DNA from: Streptomyces sp. RPA4-2
Lineage (GTDB): Bacteria > Actinomycetota > Actinomycetes > Streptomycetales > Streptomycetaceae
Assembly (NCBI RefSeq): GCF_012273515.2
Contig: NZ_CP050975.2
Span: forward strand, 4,092,001-4,156,000
Direction of reading: 5' to 3'
DNA: 64,000 nucleotides
Positions 9,221 through 18,671 of this stretch are shown piece after piece (the stretch's first letter is position 1; each line of letters opens with the position of its first letter). Made by a program: the position numbers and the translations under genes. A model generated the notes under the pieces. It worked only from the letters and a program-made list of their open reading frames with translations. It had not been told where the DNA came from and did no database searches.

Positions 9221-10789
9221 ATGAACGGTCTCGACTGGGCCGTCCTGGTCGCGTACTTCGGCGTCATGACCGCGATCGGCTTCTGGTCCCACAAACGCGT
9301 GGACGACGTCAGCGACTTCTTCACCGCGGGCGGCAAGATGCCGTGGTGGCTGTCCGGCATCTCGCACCACATGTCGGGCTACAGCGCGGTGATGTTCACC
9401 GGGTACGCCGGCATCGCGTACACGTACGGCATCACGTCCTACGTCACCTGGGCCCTGCCCATCGCCATCGGCGTGCTGCTCGGCGCCAAACTCTTCGCGC
9501 CCCGGCTGAACCGCCTGCGGTCCCGGCTGCACGTGGCCTCACCGCTCGAATATCTCAAGGACCGCTACAACATCTCGACCCAGCAGGCACTCGCCTGGTC
9601 CGGCATCCTGCTGAAGATCGTGGACGTCGGCGCGAAGTGGGCGGCCATCGCCACCCTGCTGAGCGTCTTCACCGGGGTCACGCTCACCCAGGGCATCCTG
9701 ATCACCGGCGGCATCACGGCCGTGTACTGCACGATCGGCGGACTGTGGGCCGACGCCCTCACCGAACTCGGCCAGTTCATCATCCAGTTGCTGGCCGGGA
9801 TCTCGATGCTGGTCATCGCGCTGAACAAGATCTCCGACCAGGGGGGTCTGTCCAAGGCGCTGGACTCGCCCAAGCTGCACGGCCACGCCAACGGCTTCGC
9901 GGGTCCCTACCTGACCGTCTTCTTCATCGCGTACCTCTTCATCAAGCTCTTCGAGTACAACGGCGGCATGTGGAACCAGGCCCAGCGCTACATGGCGACG
10001 GGCAGCGCGAAGCAGGCCACGAAGTCGGCCTTCCTCTCCGCGGGACTGTGGTTCGTCTGGCCGGTGATCCTCTTCATCCCCATGTGGCTGTCGCCGCTGC
10101 TCGTCACGGCGAAGAAGCCGGACGGCTCCGACGCGTACGGTCTGATGACCGAACAGCTGCTCCCGCACGGGCTGTTGGGTCTGGTGGTCGTCGGCTTCTT
10201 CTCGCACACGATGGCCATGTGCTCCTCGGACGCCAACGCCATCGCCGCCGTGTTCACCCGGGACGTCGCGCCCGTCCTCTCCAAGGCCGCGCGGGCCTGG
10301 GACACCCGGGCCGGGCTGATCGCCGGACGCGTCACGACCGTCGCGTTCCTCGGCCTGTCGATGGCGGTGGCCACGCAGGTCAACTCGCCCACCTTCAAGG
10401 ACATCATCACGGTGGTCATCAAGTGGGTGGCCGGTCTGATGGGTCCGATCGCGATCCCGTTCATCCTGGGACTGCTGCGGCCGTTCCGGAAGTCCGGGCC
10501 GACGGCGGCCCTCACCAGCTGGGCCTGCGGTCTGCTCGCGTTCTTCTTCGTCAACTACCACCTGGACTTCTCCCAGCGCACGGACGTGAAACTGGAGTAC
10601 CAGGTCTCCCTCCCGATGGTCGTCTCCCTCGTCCTGTACATCCTCATCGGCCTGATCAAGCCCGAGGACACACCGGAGCGTGACGCGATCATCGAGAAGA
10701 TCAACACGGACGACGACGGGGACGGGGCCGCCGCGGTGGCGATCCCGGCCCAGACGGACGGGGCGTCGACCAGCCCGTCGGGCGTCTGA
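9221..10789 (+). CDS. Sodium:solute symporter (SSS family)
   Basis: A 522-residue integral membrane transporter with about 13 hydrophobic segments. Family features are FFTAGGKMPWWLSGISHHMSG near the N-terminus, GYAGIAYTYGI, the SPLEYLKDRYNISTQ segment and GGLWADALTELGQFI. GGMWNQAQRYMAT resembles the sugar-transporting branch, but the substrate cannot be assigned. The C-terminal tail is acidic (NTDDDGDG). The start chosen is ATG 9221 behind GGAGGGGGC, giving MNGLDWAVLVAYF right before TM1. It stands alone; the downstream gene is convergent. Confidence 0.92.
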   Translation: MNGLDWAVLVAYFGVMTAIGFWSHKRVDDVSDFFTAGGKMPWWLSGISHHMSGYSAVMFTGYAGIAYTYGITSYVTWALPIAIGVLLGAKLFAPRLNRLRSRLHVASPLEYLKDRYNISTQQALAWSGILLKIVDVGAKWAAIATLLSVFTGVTLTQGILITGGITAVYCTIGGLWADALTELGQFIIQLLAGISMLVIALNKISDQGGLSKALDSPKLHGHANGFAGPYLTVFFIAYLFIKLFEYNGGMWNQAQRYMATGSAKQATKSAFLSAGLWFVWPVILFIPMWLSPLLVTAKKPDGSDAYGLMTEQLLPHGLLGLVVVGFFSHTMAMCSSDANAIAAVFTRDVAPVLSKAARAWDTRAGLIAGRVTTVAFLGLSMAVATQVNSPTFKDIITVVIKWVAGLMGPIAIPFILGLLRPFRKSGPTAALTSWACGLLAFFFVNYHLDFSQRTDVKLEYQVSLPMVVSLVLYILIGLIKPEDTPERDAIIEKINTDDDGDGAAAVAIPAQTDGASTSPSGV

Positions 10790-10869
10790 GGACACCCCGT
10801 CCGGCGCCCGCGCGCTACTCGATGACCGACCCCGGGGACGGCGTTCCAGTACGGCCCCGGGGACGGCCC

Positions 10870-12012
10870 TCAGGCCCGCGGATAGCGGGCGAGCCACCCG
10901 GGGGACGACGCTCCGGGCCCGTGCAGCGCGGGCCCCTGCGTCATCTCCATCGCGAAGTCGTCCGCGAGGACCAGCATCGTGGGACGGCCCTCCAGCTCGG
11001 CCAGCCAGGCCGGCGGGAGGGCCGTCTCGCCGTGCAGAGCGCCCAGCAGACCCCCGGTCAGGGCCCCCGCCACCGCGGAGCGCCCGCCGTGGTTCACCGC
11101 CAGACACAGCCCGTGCCGGATGTCCTCCCCCACCAGTGCGCAGTACACGGCGACCGCGAGCAGCCGCTCCGCCGTGCCCTCCCCCGCCAGCTCCTCCACC
11201 CGGGCCGGCGACGGCATCCCCTGCCGTACGGCCCCCAGCGCGTGCTGCAGGGCGTCACTGACGGGCTCCTGCCCCGGCCGCGCGGCCAGGATGGCGAGCG
11301 CCCGCTGCACGGCGCCGTCGAGGCTCTCGCCGCGTGCCAGCGCGTGCACGATGACCGCGTACGCGCCGGCCGCGAGATACGCCGTGGGGTGCCCGTGCGT
11401 CTGCGCGGCGCACTCGACGGCGAGCTGCACCACCAACTGCGGCTCCCAGCCGACGAGCAGTCCGAAGGGCGCGGAGCGCGCGGCGGCCTCGGGACCCAGC
11501 TCGCCGGGGTTCTTCGGTGCGTCCAGCGTGCCCATGGTCTCGTCGCCGAAGCCGGTCAGACAGGCCCTGGTGGGGTCTCGCCGGGCGTACAGCCACTCCT
11601 CGCGGGCCAGCCAGCCGTCGTCCTTGCGGCGCTCGTCCGGACCCCAGTCGCTCTGGGTCGCCGCCCAGCGGCGGTACGCGCGGTGCAGGTCGGTGGGCGG
11701 ATGCCAGGCGCCGGTGTCGCGGCGCACCTGCGCGCGGACGAGGCCGTCGAGGGTGAAGAGCGTGAGCTGAGTGAGGTGGGTGACGGTGCCGCGGCGGTCG
11801 TGGCCGACGGCGAGGTCGTTCAGCCCCTCCGCGCCGTACTCCTGACGGATCTCCTCCAGGGTGAGCCCGTCGAGCGGTGTGCCCAGGGCGTCGCCGACAG
11901 CCGTGCCCAGCAGGGTTCCACGGACCCGGCTGCGGAAGTCCTGCTGTTCGGCACGGCCCCAGACGGCACCGGCTGTCGCACCCACCGAGACCTCCCCAGG
12001 CACCGTCCGCAC
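10870..12012 (-). CDS. ADP-ribosylglycohydrolase-family protein with degenerate metal site (probable pseudoenzyme)
   Basis: The fold signature is clear: RGTLLGTAVGDALGTPLDGL at the N-terminus, LTLFTLDGLV, HPTAYLAAGAYA and NHGG...GALTGGLLGAL near the C-terminus. The family normally carries TDDTxM and a GDSDS-type motif whose Asp residues bind two Mg2+ ions. Here the first reads THLTQL and the second NHGGRSAVAG, so the acidic ligands are missing at both sites. I infer a protein that may bind ADP-ribose or a partner but cannot hydrolyse by the known mechanism. GTG start; no strong ribosome-binding site is visible. 380 residues. Convergent with the symporter gene. Confidence 0.85.
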   Translation of the reverse strand: MRTVPGEVSVGATAGAVWGRAEQQDFRSRVRGTLLGTAVGDALGTPLDGLTLEEIRQEYGAEGLNDLAVGHDRRGTVTHLTQLTLFTLDGLVRAQVRRDTGAWHPPTDLHRAYRRWAATQSDWGPDERRKDDGWLAREEWLYARRDPTRACLTGFGDETMGTLDAPKNPGELGPEAAARSAPFGLLVGWEPQLVVQLAVECAAQTHGHPTAYLAAGAYAVIVHALARGESLDGAVQRALAILAARPGQEPVSDALQHALGAVRQGMPSPARVEELAGEGTAERLLAVAVYCALVGEDIRHGLCLAVNHGGRSAVAGALTGGLLGALHGETALPPAWLAELEGRPTMLVLADDFAMEMTQGPALHGPGASSPGWLARYPRA

Positions 12013-12137
12013 GTCCGACAGCTCAGCACTGTAATCGACGGTGAACGGTCCGTTCAGGGCGCGGAACGGTATGTGAAGTGTGACCCGAGAAAGCCAAGTG
12101 ATCGCTTATGAACACCGTTCGGTCGGCTTCTCCCGGA

Positions 12138-14900
12138 TCATTCGGGGCGTGGTCCTTCGGGGCGCGGTCCTTCGGGGCGCGGTCCTTCGGGGCGCGGTCC
12201 TTCGGGGCGCGGGGCGGACCCGGCCGCCCGCGCCGCGGTGACGCGTTCGACGAGCGGAGCGAGGCGGTCACGGTCGGCGCCGGGCGCGTGCAGCAGGTCG
12301 TCCAGCACGCGGGACAGGTCGTCGAGGTCCGGTCCGTTCGGCGGGCCCCCGGCGTGGGGCCCGAGCGCGTGGTCCAGGTCGAGGCGGGCCTCGTCGTGGC
12401 GTCGCAGGGCGATCAGGGCGCGGGCGCGGCACAGCAGCACCGGTACCTCGTCGGGCCGCAGCGCCTTCGCCCGGTCGGCGTCGGACAGGGCCGCGGCAAG
12501 ATCGCCCAGCCCGAGACGGAGCTCCGCCCGGTGGCGCAGTGCCCAGGGGTACTCCGGCACCAGGGCGATGGCCCGGTCCAGGTCCGCGAGTGCCTCGGCC
12601 GGCCGGCCGAGGCCGGCGTGACAGACGCCCCGGCTCGCGTACGCCGACGCGTACGCGCCGTCGATGTCGATGGCCCGGTCGTAGTCGGCCAGCGCCTCCT
12701 CGTGCCGGCCCGCCGAGCGGAGCGCGTCGCCGCGCTCGCACAGCCCCCAGCCCCAGTCGGGCAGCAGGCGCAGGCCCCGGTCGAGGTCGGCCAGTTGCCG
12801 GGCCGGCTCGCCCAGCCCCCGCCACACCCGGGCCCTGCGCCCCAGCGCCCAGGGGTAGTCGGGCTTGAGTTCCAGCGCGCGGTTCAGATCCGCGAGGGCC
12901 TCGGCGAGCTGTCCGAGCCGCTGCCGGGTCGCTCCCCTCGACGCCCAGGCGAAGTGGTACGAGGGGTCGAGTGCGATCGCCCGGTCCAGATCACCGATCG
13001 CGTCGGCGTCGTGGCCGAGGATGCGGTGGTACTCACCGCGTACGGAGATGGTCTCGGCGTCGTCCGGGGCGAGCGCGGCGGCCCGGTCCAGGTCGGTGAT
13101 GCCGTTCTCGTGGTCGCCCAGGCCGTTGCGGCCGAGGGCTCTGCCGCGATAGGCGCGCGCGAGACCGGGATCGAGGGCGATGGCCCGGTCGTACTCGGCC
13201 AGCGCCTCCTCGTACGCGCCGTCGTGCCGCAGCGCGCTGCCCCGGACCACCCGGGCGAGCGCCTGCCGGCGTTCGTCCAGTCCGCCGCGGTCCAGCAGCA
13301 CCCCGAGCGCGGCGGGCACCCCGCCGTCGGCGAACGCCTCCGACAGGGCCCGCCCCCACGTCCGTACGGGCTCCGCGTCCGCGTCCTCGCCCGCCTCCGC
13401 CAGGACGCGTGCCCAGCGCCTGGCGGAGACGTCACCGCCGTCGCAGGCGTCCACGAAGTCCCGCAGCGCGGCGGGCAGCGCGGTCCGGGCGTTCGCGCAC
13501 AGCAGGTGGTAGGTCTCCGCGAGCCGCAGCTCGCGCCAGCCCTCGTCCGCCCACAGCTCCCCGGTGCCCCGGTCGTCCTCGGCCTCGGCCTCGGCCCGCC
13601 ACCGGCCGAAGGTCTCCGCGAGCAGGGCGTGCCGCCGCGCCCACCCTCGTGGCGAGCGCAGCCGTTGCAGGCGCAGCATCGGGGCCCGTACGACGTCGTG
13701 GTACTGGACGCGGTCCCCGCGGTCGCTGACGAAGGGGAGGCCGCGCAGCCAGCCGAACAGCGCGTCGGCCTCGTCCTCGGGGCAGTGCGCGGCGGCCCGG
13801 AAGACATCGGCGTCCAGCCTCCTCGGCAGGGCGCAGGCCAGGGCTGCGGCGCGGCGGACGGGGTCCTGTTCCCACTTCAGGAAGCGCTCCACGGCCGTCG
13901 CGCTGGGGTCGCCCACGTCGTCGGGCCCGGTGGGCCGTCCGGCGGCCAGGGTGGACACCAGCACCGGCAGTCCGCCGGTGAGCCGCAGCACCTCCTCGAC
14001 GACCGGTTCGGCCACCACTCCCCTGTCCGCGAGCAGGGACCGCGCCTCGGCCTCCGTGAAGGGCCCCAGCGGTACGTCGGCCACGAAGTCGGCGAAGCCG
14101 CCCCAGCGGGCGGTGTCGAAGGGGCGCTGTCCGGCGGTGACGACCACGACGTTCGCCGGCAGGGCGCCGTGCCGGTCGGTCGTCATCACCTCGTGCAGCC
14201 AGCCGTCGAGGAAGGGCGCGGTCCGCTCGTAGGTGTCGAAGAGCAGGACGAGCCAGGGGGCGTCGGCCGCGACGGACGCCAGCTCGTCGAGCAGGACCGG
14301 GGTGAGGACCCGCTCCGGTGACTGGACCAGCCGTACGTCCTCCTGGTTGCGCAGCCGGGCGCCGATCCCGGCCCTCAACCAGTCCGCTCCGTGGGCGAGT
14401 TGGTTCGGGTCGAGGGCTCCCGCGAAGGCGCCGACACCGGGCAGCAGGCCGAGCCCGACGAGGCTCGCGCGGGCGGCGGCCAGACTCGCGGGCGACGGCG
14501 GGGACGCCGGGGGTTCGGGCGTCTCCAGCGCTGCCGCCTCGGCTTCCAGACGGCGCTCCCGATGGGTGGCCAGCAGCCGGTCGAGGTCCTTGAACCGGTG
14601 CCCCTGCCGGGCGAAGCGCTCGCTGACCGCCGCCATCGCCTCGGGCACGCTGCCCGCGCCCTCGTCGACGTACGCGGTCAGCGCCCCGCGTTCCCGGGCG
14701 AGCTGTTCCAGCTCCCGGACCAGAAAGGTCTTCCCGACCCCGGCGTTCCCGTGCACATGGAACAGGAACCGGTGCCGCTCGTCCTCCGGCGACAGCTCGA
14801 GGTTCTCCCGGAACGCGGCCCGTTCGGCACCGCGCCCCACGAACCCCTGCCGTCTGCGCTGCCGGATCAGCTCCTGCATCGACGGCCGCCCCCGCACCAT
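12138..14900 (-). CDS. STAND-type ATPase with C-terminal TPR repeats
   Basis: 920 residues. A P-loop (HGNAGVGKTFLV, about residues 49-60) and a Walker-B-like WLVLLFDTYE mark a NACHT/NB-ARC-like nucleotide switch. From about residue 540 onward, repeated 34-residue units (ALAEYDRAIALDPGLARAY, AIGDLDRAIALDPSYHFAW, ALADLNRALELKPDYPWAL and others) form at least seven TPRs for protein binding. This architecture suits a signal-transducing or regulatory ATPase; no effector domain is recognisable. The extreme C-terminus is PRPEG repeated five times, encoded by 15-bp DNA repeats, and the stop codon lies inside the repeat array. Role unknown. Confidence 0.85.
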   Translation of the reverse strand: MVRGRPSMQELIRQRRRQGFVGRGAERAAFRENLELSPEDERHRFLFHVHGNAGVGKTFLVRELEQLARERGALTAYVDEGAGSVPEAMAAVSERFARQGHRFKDLDRLLATHRERRLEAEAAALETPEPPASPPSPASLAAARASLVGLGLLPGVGAFAGALDPNQLAHGADWLRAGIGARLRNQEDVRLVQSPERVLTPVLLDELASVAADAPWLVLLFDTYERTAPFLDGWLHEVMTTDRHGALPANVVVVTAGQRPFDTARWGGFADFVADVPLGPFTEAEARSLLADRGVVAEPVVEEVLRLTGGLPVLVSTLAAGRPTGPDDVGDPSATAVERFLKWEQDPVRRAAALACALPRRLDADVFRAAAHCPEDEADALFGWLRGLPFVSDRGDRVQYHDVVRAPMLRLQRLRSPRGWARRHALLAETFGRWRAEAEAEDDRGTGELWADEGWRELRLAETYHLLCANARTALPAALRDFVDACDGGDVSARRWARVLAEAGEDADAEPVRTWGRALSEAFADGGVPAALGVLLDRGGLDERRQALARVVRGSALRHDGAYEEALAEYDRAIALDPGLARAYRGRALGRNGLGDHENGITDLDRAAALAPDDAETISVRGEYHRILGHDADAIGDLDRAIALDPSYHFAWASRGATRQRLGQLAEALADLNRALELKPDYPWALGRRARVWRGLGEPARQLADLDRGLRLLPDWGWGLCERGDALRSAGRHEEALADYDRAIDIDGAYASAYASRGVCHAGLGRPAEALADLDRAIALVPEYPWALRHRAELRLGLGDLAAALSDADRAKALRPDEVPVLLCRARALIALRRHDEARLDLDHALGPHAGGPPNGPDLDDLSRVLDDLLHAPGADRDRLAPLVERVTAARAAGSAPRPEGPRPEGPRPEGPRPEGPRPE
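12141..12213. repeat. 15-bp tandem repeat encoding PRPEG at the ATPase C-terminus
   Basis: Four complete units of TTCGGGGCG(T/C)GGTCC plus a partial fifth, in frame on the minus strand. The terminal GAA-TGA is a one-base variant of the repeated GAA-GGA, so the stop codon appears to have arisen within the array. Confidence 0.85.
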
Positions 14901-14996
14901 CCGCCCGTTCCCCCCGTCACCGCCCGCTCGGACCGGGCTCCAGTCTGGCGCAAGCCGTCGGGATCGACGTGGGTCCGGCCTTGACGGGCGACGCCG

Positions 14997-15569
14997 TCAC
15001 TCGACCACCGAGACGGCCGTCCCCTTGGTGCCGAACTGCCAGACCGCGTCGCCGTCGGCGCTGTGCATCCGGATCGCCCCGGTCCGTGCCCCGGCCGAGG
15101 GCTTGGGCGAGGAGCCGTCCTGGGCGTTGGAGAACGCGATGAAGACGCCCGACCGCACGGTGAAGTAGACGATGTTCTCGACCTTCGTCCCGTCGGTGCC
15201 CGTGGTCGAGGCGACGGTGGACGACACCGCGTACCGGCCCGGCGCGGGGCTCACCGTGCCCGGCCACACCGTGAAGCTGCGGCGGGCGGCGCCGGCCGCG
15301 TCGACGAGCCATACCCGGCGCAGGCCGAGGGAGTAGACGATGCGGCGTCCGGTGCCCGAGCCGTCGGGGACCGCGACCGGTGCGCTCTTCCTGGGCGAGG
15401 CGGAGGGGTGCGGGCTCGCCGACGCCGAGGGCTTCGCCTTCCGCGCGGCGGCGAGCGGGTGTGCCCCCTGGTCGGCCTGCGCGGCCAGGGCCGTGACGCC
15501 GACGAGCGCCGCCGCGGTCAGACCGGTGACCCAGACCCAGGAGGGAAGCCGTCGGGCAGGCACGGACAC
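14997..15569 (-). CDS. Exported L,D-transpeptidase-like protein lacking the catalytic Cys
   Basis: 190 residues with a signal peptide or N-terminal anchor (WVWVTGLTAAALVGVTALAAQA), then a Ser/Pro/Lys linker and a YkuD-like domain. Active L,D-transpeptidases end in SHGCIRM; the equivalent segment here is TGAIRMHSADGDAVWQF, with Ala in place of the nucleophilic Cys. The surrounding strands (RRIVYSLGLRRVWLVDAAG, FTVWPGTVSPAPGRYAV) keep the fold pattern. I infer a non-catalytic cell-wall-binding protein. The GTG start follows GAGGAG with a four-base spacer. fbiC lies 205 bp upstream. Confidence 0.75.
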   Translation of the reverse strand: MSVPARRLPSWVWVTGLTAAALVGVTALAAQADQGAHPLAAARKAKPSASASPHPSASPRKSAPVAVPDGSGTGRRIVYSLGLRRVWLVDAAGAARRSFTVWPGTVSPAPGRYAVSSTVASTTGTDGTKVENIVYFTVRSGVFIAFSNAQDGSSPKPSAGARTGAIRMHSADGDAVWQFGTKGTAVSVVE

Positions 15570-15609
15570 GCAACTCCTCAGCTCATGAAGCTTCCGGCTG
15601 ACGAAGCTT

Positions 15610-15631
15610 CCGACCCTCGGCCGAGGGTCGG
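15610..15631. promoter_or_regulatory. Perfect 22-bp palindrome upstream of the L,D-transpeptidase-like gene
   Basis: Two exact 11-bp arms (CCGACCCTCGG and its complement) with no loop, 40 bp upstream of the 15569 start. GAAGCTTCCG is repeated twice next to it (15586-15595 and 15603-15612). No U-tract follows on either strand, so an operator is more likely than a terminator. Confidence 0.45.
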
Positions 15632-15774
15632 ATCATCGTACTGCGAGACGTGGACCTCGAACGCCGACCCCGGACGCCGACCCCGGAAGCCCCGGCCCCC
15701 GGAAGTCCCGGCCCCCGGAGGCCCGACCCCGGTACACCGGTCCCGGGGGCCGCTCACCGCCACCGCCGGGTCCC

Positions 15775-18360
15775 TCACTCCAGCACGGGAAGCAGTTCCG
15801 GCAGGTGGCCGTCCGACGCCGCCGCCGCGCGCTGCCGCTCCTCGGGCACCTCGCCGTACAGGGTCGTCCGCGGCTTCGCCGGGCGCCCCGCCGCCTCCGC
15901 GACCGCGACGAGGTCCTTGACGGACTTGTAGGAGCCGTACGAGGAGCCCGCCATCCGGGAGATGGTCTCCTCCATCAGCGTGCCGCCCAGGTCGTTGGCG
16001 CCGGAGCGGAGCATCTCCGCCGCGCCCTCGGCGCCCAGCTTCACCCAGCTGGTCTGGATGTTGGGGATGTGCGGGTGGAGCAGGAGGCGGGCCATGGCGG
16101 TCACCGCGCGGTTGTCGCGGACGGTCGGGCCCGGCCGGGAGATGCCCGCCAGGTACACCGGCGCGTTGGTGTGGATGAAGGGGAGCGTCACGAACTCCGT
16201 GAAGCCGCCGGTCCGCTGCTGGATGCGGGACAGGGTGCGGAAGTGGCCGAGCCAGTGCCGGGGCTGGTCCACATGGCCGTACATCATCGTCGAGGACGAG
16301 CGGATGCCCAGCTCGTGCGCGGTCGTGACGACCTCGATCCAGGTCGCCGCGGGCAGCTTCCCCTTGGTCAGGATCCAGCGGACCTCGTCGTCCAGGATCT
16401 CCGCGGCGGTGCCGGGGATGGTGTCGAGGCCCGCCTCCTTGGCCGCGGTCAGCCATTCGCGCACCGACATCCCGGTGCGGGTCGCGCCGTTCACCACCTC
16501 CATGGGCGAGAAGGCGTGCACATGCATGCCGGGGACCCGCTCCTTGACCGCCTTCGCGATGTCGAAGTACGCGGTGCCGGGCAGGTCGGGATGGATGCCG
16601 CCCTGCATGCAGACCTCGACCGCCCCGACGTCCCAGGCCTGGGCGGCGCGGTCGGCCACCTGGTCCAGGGACAGGGTGTAGGCGTCGGCGTCCGTACGGC
16701 GCTGGGCGAAGGCGCAGAAGCGGCAGCCGGTGTAGCAGACGTTGGTGAAGTTGATGTTCCTGGTGACGATGTACGTGACGTCGTCGCCGACGGCGGACCT
16801 GCGGACGTCGTCGGCGATGCGGCACAGGGCGTCCAGCGCCGGCCCGTCCGCGTGCAGCAGCGCGAGCGCCTCGTCGTCCGTCAGCCGCGTCGGGTCGTCG
16901 GCGGCCGTCGCCAGCGCGGCCCGGACGTCGGTGTCGATGCGGGACGGCACCATGCCGGGGGCCGCCGCCTCCCGCAGCGCCTCCCAGTCGCCGTAGACGA
17001 GGTCGAAGTCCTCGCGGCGGTCGCCGGTGCGGCCCTCGGTGTCGATCGACGCGTGCAGGTCCGTACGCCCCGACGCCGTGAACGCCTCCTCGGGCTCCTG
17101 CCAGGGGTGCCCCTCGACGACGGCGTCCGGCAGGGCCAGGCCCGTCCGAGGGTCCGCCAGGGCCCGTACGTGCGGCAGCAGCCGCGGGTCCAGCCAGGGC
17201 TCGCCGCGCTGCACGAACTCCGGGTAGACGCAGAGCCGTTCGCGCAGTTCGAAGCCGGCCGCGCGGGACTGCTCGGCCAGCTGGTCGATCCGCGGCCACG
17301 GCCGCTCGGGGTTGACGTGGTCGATGGTCAGCGGGGACACCCCGCCCCAGTCGTCGATCCCCGCGCCGATCAGCCGCCCGTACTCGGAGTCCACCAGGTT
17401 GGGCGGTGCCTGGAGGCAGGCCGCCGGTCCCATGATGTGCCGGGCCACGGCGACCGTGGCGACCAGCTCGTCCAGTTCCGCGTCCGGCATCCCGCGCATC
17501 GCGGTGTCCGGCTTGGCGCGGAAGTTCTGGATGATGAGTTCCTGGATGCCGTGGTAGGCGCGGGAGACGCGGCGGAGCGCGAAGAGGGAATCGGCGCGCT
17601 CCTCGTACGTCTCGCCGATGCCGATCAGCAGCCCGCTGGTGAAGGGGACCGAGGAGCGGCCCGCGTCCTCCAGGACCCGCAGCCGTACGGCGGGTTCCTT
17701 GTCCGGGGAGCCGTGGTGAGGTCCGCCGGGCTCGCTCCACAGCCGGGTGGCCGTCGTCTCCAGCATCATGCCCATGCTGGGTGCGACGGGCTTGAGCCGC
17801 TGGAAGTCGGTCCAGGACATGACGCCCGGGTTGAGGTGCGGGAGCAGTCCCGTCTCCTCCAGGATGCGGATGGAGATGGCCCGCACATAGGCGATCGTGT
17901 CGTCGTACCCGTGCGCGTCCAGCCACTCCCGCGCCTCGGGCCAGCGGTCCTCGGGCTTGTCGCCGAGGGTGATGAGGGCTTCCTTGCAGCCGAGTTCGGC
18001 ACCGCGCCGGGCGATGTCGAGGACCTCGTCCGGGGACATGAACATCCCGTGCCCGGCCCGGCGCAGCTTGCCCGGGACGGTCACGAAGGTGCAGTAGTGG
18101 CACTTGTCCCGGCACAGCCGGGTGAGCGGGACGAACACGCTCTTGGAGTACGTGATGACGCCGGGGCGGCCCGCGGCGTCGAGGCCCGCGTCACGCACCC
18201 GCGCGGCGGACGCGGCGAGGTCGTCGAGATCCTCGCCGCGCGCCTGGAGCAGTACGGCCGCCTCGGTGACGTCGAGCGCGACGCCGTCCCGCGCGCGCCT
18301 GAGCGCCCGCCGCATGGAGTTCGCCGTCGGCCCGGTCCCGGGAGTCGCGGAAGTCGTCAT
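15775..18360 (-). CDS. fbiC: FO synthase, fused CofG-CofH radical-SAM enzyme
   Basis: Makes 7,8-didemethyl-8-hydroxy-5-deazariboflavin (FO), the chromophore of coenzyme F420, from tyrosine and a ribityl-diaminouracil. At 861 residues it is the actinobacterial fusion of CofG and CofH. Both halves carry a radical-SAM CxxxCxxC cluster motif: CRDKCHYC in the N-terminal half and CYTGCRFC in the C-terminal half. The ATG lies exactly six bases after a TATGCT hexamer and has no Shine-Dalgarno sequence, which suggests a leaderless transcript. The window also encodes likely F420 users (LLM proteins and a Ddn-like protein). Confidence 0.97.
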   Translation of the reverse strand: MTTSATPGTGPTANSMRRALRRARDGVALDVTEAAVLLQARGEDLDDLAASAARVRDAGLDAAGRPGVITYSKSVFVPLTRLCRDKCHYCTFVTVPGKLRRAGHGMFMSPDEVLDIARRGAELGCKEALITLGDKPEDRWPEAREWLDAHGYDDTIAYVRAISIRILEETGLLPHLNPGVMSWTDFQRLKPVAPSMGMMLETTATRLWSEPGGPHHGSPDKEPAVRLRVLEDAGRSSVPFTSGLLIGIGETYEERADSLFALRRVSRAYHGIQELIIQNFRAKPDTAMRGMPDAELDELVATVAVARHIMGPAACLQAPPNLVDSEYGRLIGAGIDDWGGVSPLTIDHVNPERPWPRIDQLAEQSRAAGFELRERLCVYPEFVQRGEPWLDPRLLPHVRALADPRTGLALPDAVVEGHPWQEPEEAFTASGRTDLHASIDTEGRTGDRREDFDLVYGDWEALREAAAPGMVPSRIDTDVRAALATAADDPTRLTDDEALALLHADGPALDALCRIADDVRRSAVGDDVTYIVTRNINFTNVCYTGCRFCAFAQRRTDADAYTLSLDQVADRAAQAWDVGAVEVCMQGGIHPDLPGTAYFDIAKAVKERVPGMHVHAFSPMEVVNGATRTGMSVREWLTAAKEAGLDTIPGTAAEILDDEVRWILTKGKLPAATWIEVVTTAHELGIRSSSTMMYGHVDQPRHWLGHFRTLSRIQQRTGGFTEFVTLPFIHTNAPVYLAGISRPGPTVRDNRAVTAMARLLLHPHIPNIQTSWVKLGAEGAAEMLRSGANDLGGTLMEETISRMAGSSYGSYKSVKDLVAVAEAAGRPAKPRTTLYGEVPEERQRAAAASDGHLPELLPVLE

Positions 18361-18366
18361 CCTTCG

Positions 18367-18372
18367 AGCATA
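18367..18372 (-). promoter_or_regulatory. Putative -10 element of fbiC (leaderless)
   Basis: TATGCT on the minus strand ends six bases before the fbiC ATG, so transcription would start at or next to the A of the start codon. No -35 consensus is evident. Confidence 0.5.
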
Positions 18373-18445
18373 CGATCGCCGTGATCAGGCACTGGAGGGC
18401 GCGGGCGGATTCCTCCGGCCGGGCGGGCCGGTACGGGGGCGGCCA

Positions 18446-18509
18446 CCGGCCACCGGACGGTTCCCGGTCCGCGGTTCCCGGCCACCGGACGGTTCCCGGT
18501 TCGCGGTTC
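18446..18509. repeat. Tandem 32-bp repeat, two copies
   Basis: Copies at 18446-18477 and 18478-18509 differ at one visible base (GGTCCGC versus GGTTCGC). They lie in the divergent promoter region between fbiC and the PHP gene. Function unknown. Confidence 0.7.
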
Positions 18510-18671
18510 ACCGCCGCCTGTCGGGTTCCCGGTTCGCGCGCCGCTTCGCCGAAAGCTGTCGATCCCCTTCCCTTGCACCACCGTTCACTGCCGACTACGA
18601 GGGTTGTACGGGATACGCCCGCACCACCCCTGCACCACCCATGTCAGCGACGACACCCTGGGAGCGGCAGC

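Larger units (their letters stand above)
18361..18671. other. Divergent promoter region between fbiC and the PHP phosphoesterase gene
   Basis: 311 bp. The left end carries the leaderless fbiC promoter element TATGCT (minus strand, 18372-18367). The middle is a tandem 32-bp repeat (18446-18509) of CCGGCCACCGGACGG-type sequence with further GGTTCCCGG copies. The right end leads into GGGAGCGGCAGC ahead of ATG 18672. Confidence 0.5.

Noticed and set aside
12108..14321. 737-codon plus-strand frame opposite the STAND ATPase
   Set aside because: No domain is recognisable, and the opposite strand encodes a P-loop and regular TPR units.
15805..18384. Plus-strand frame opposite fbiC
   Set aside because: Antisense artefact; fbiC has both radical-SAM motifs on the minus strand.
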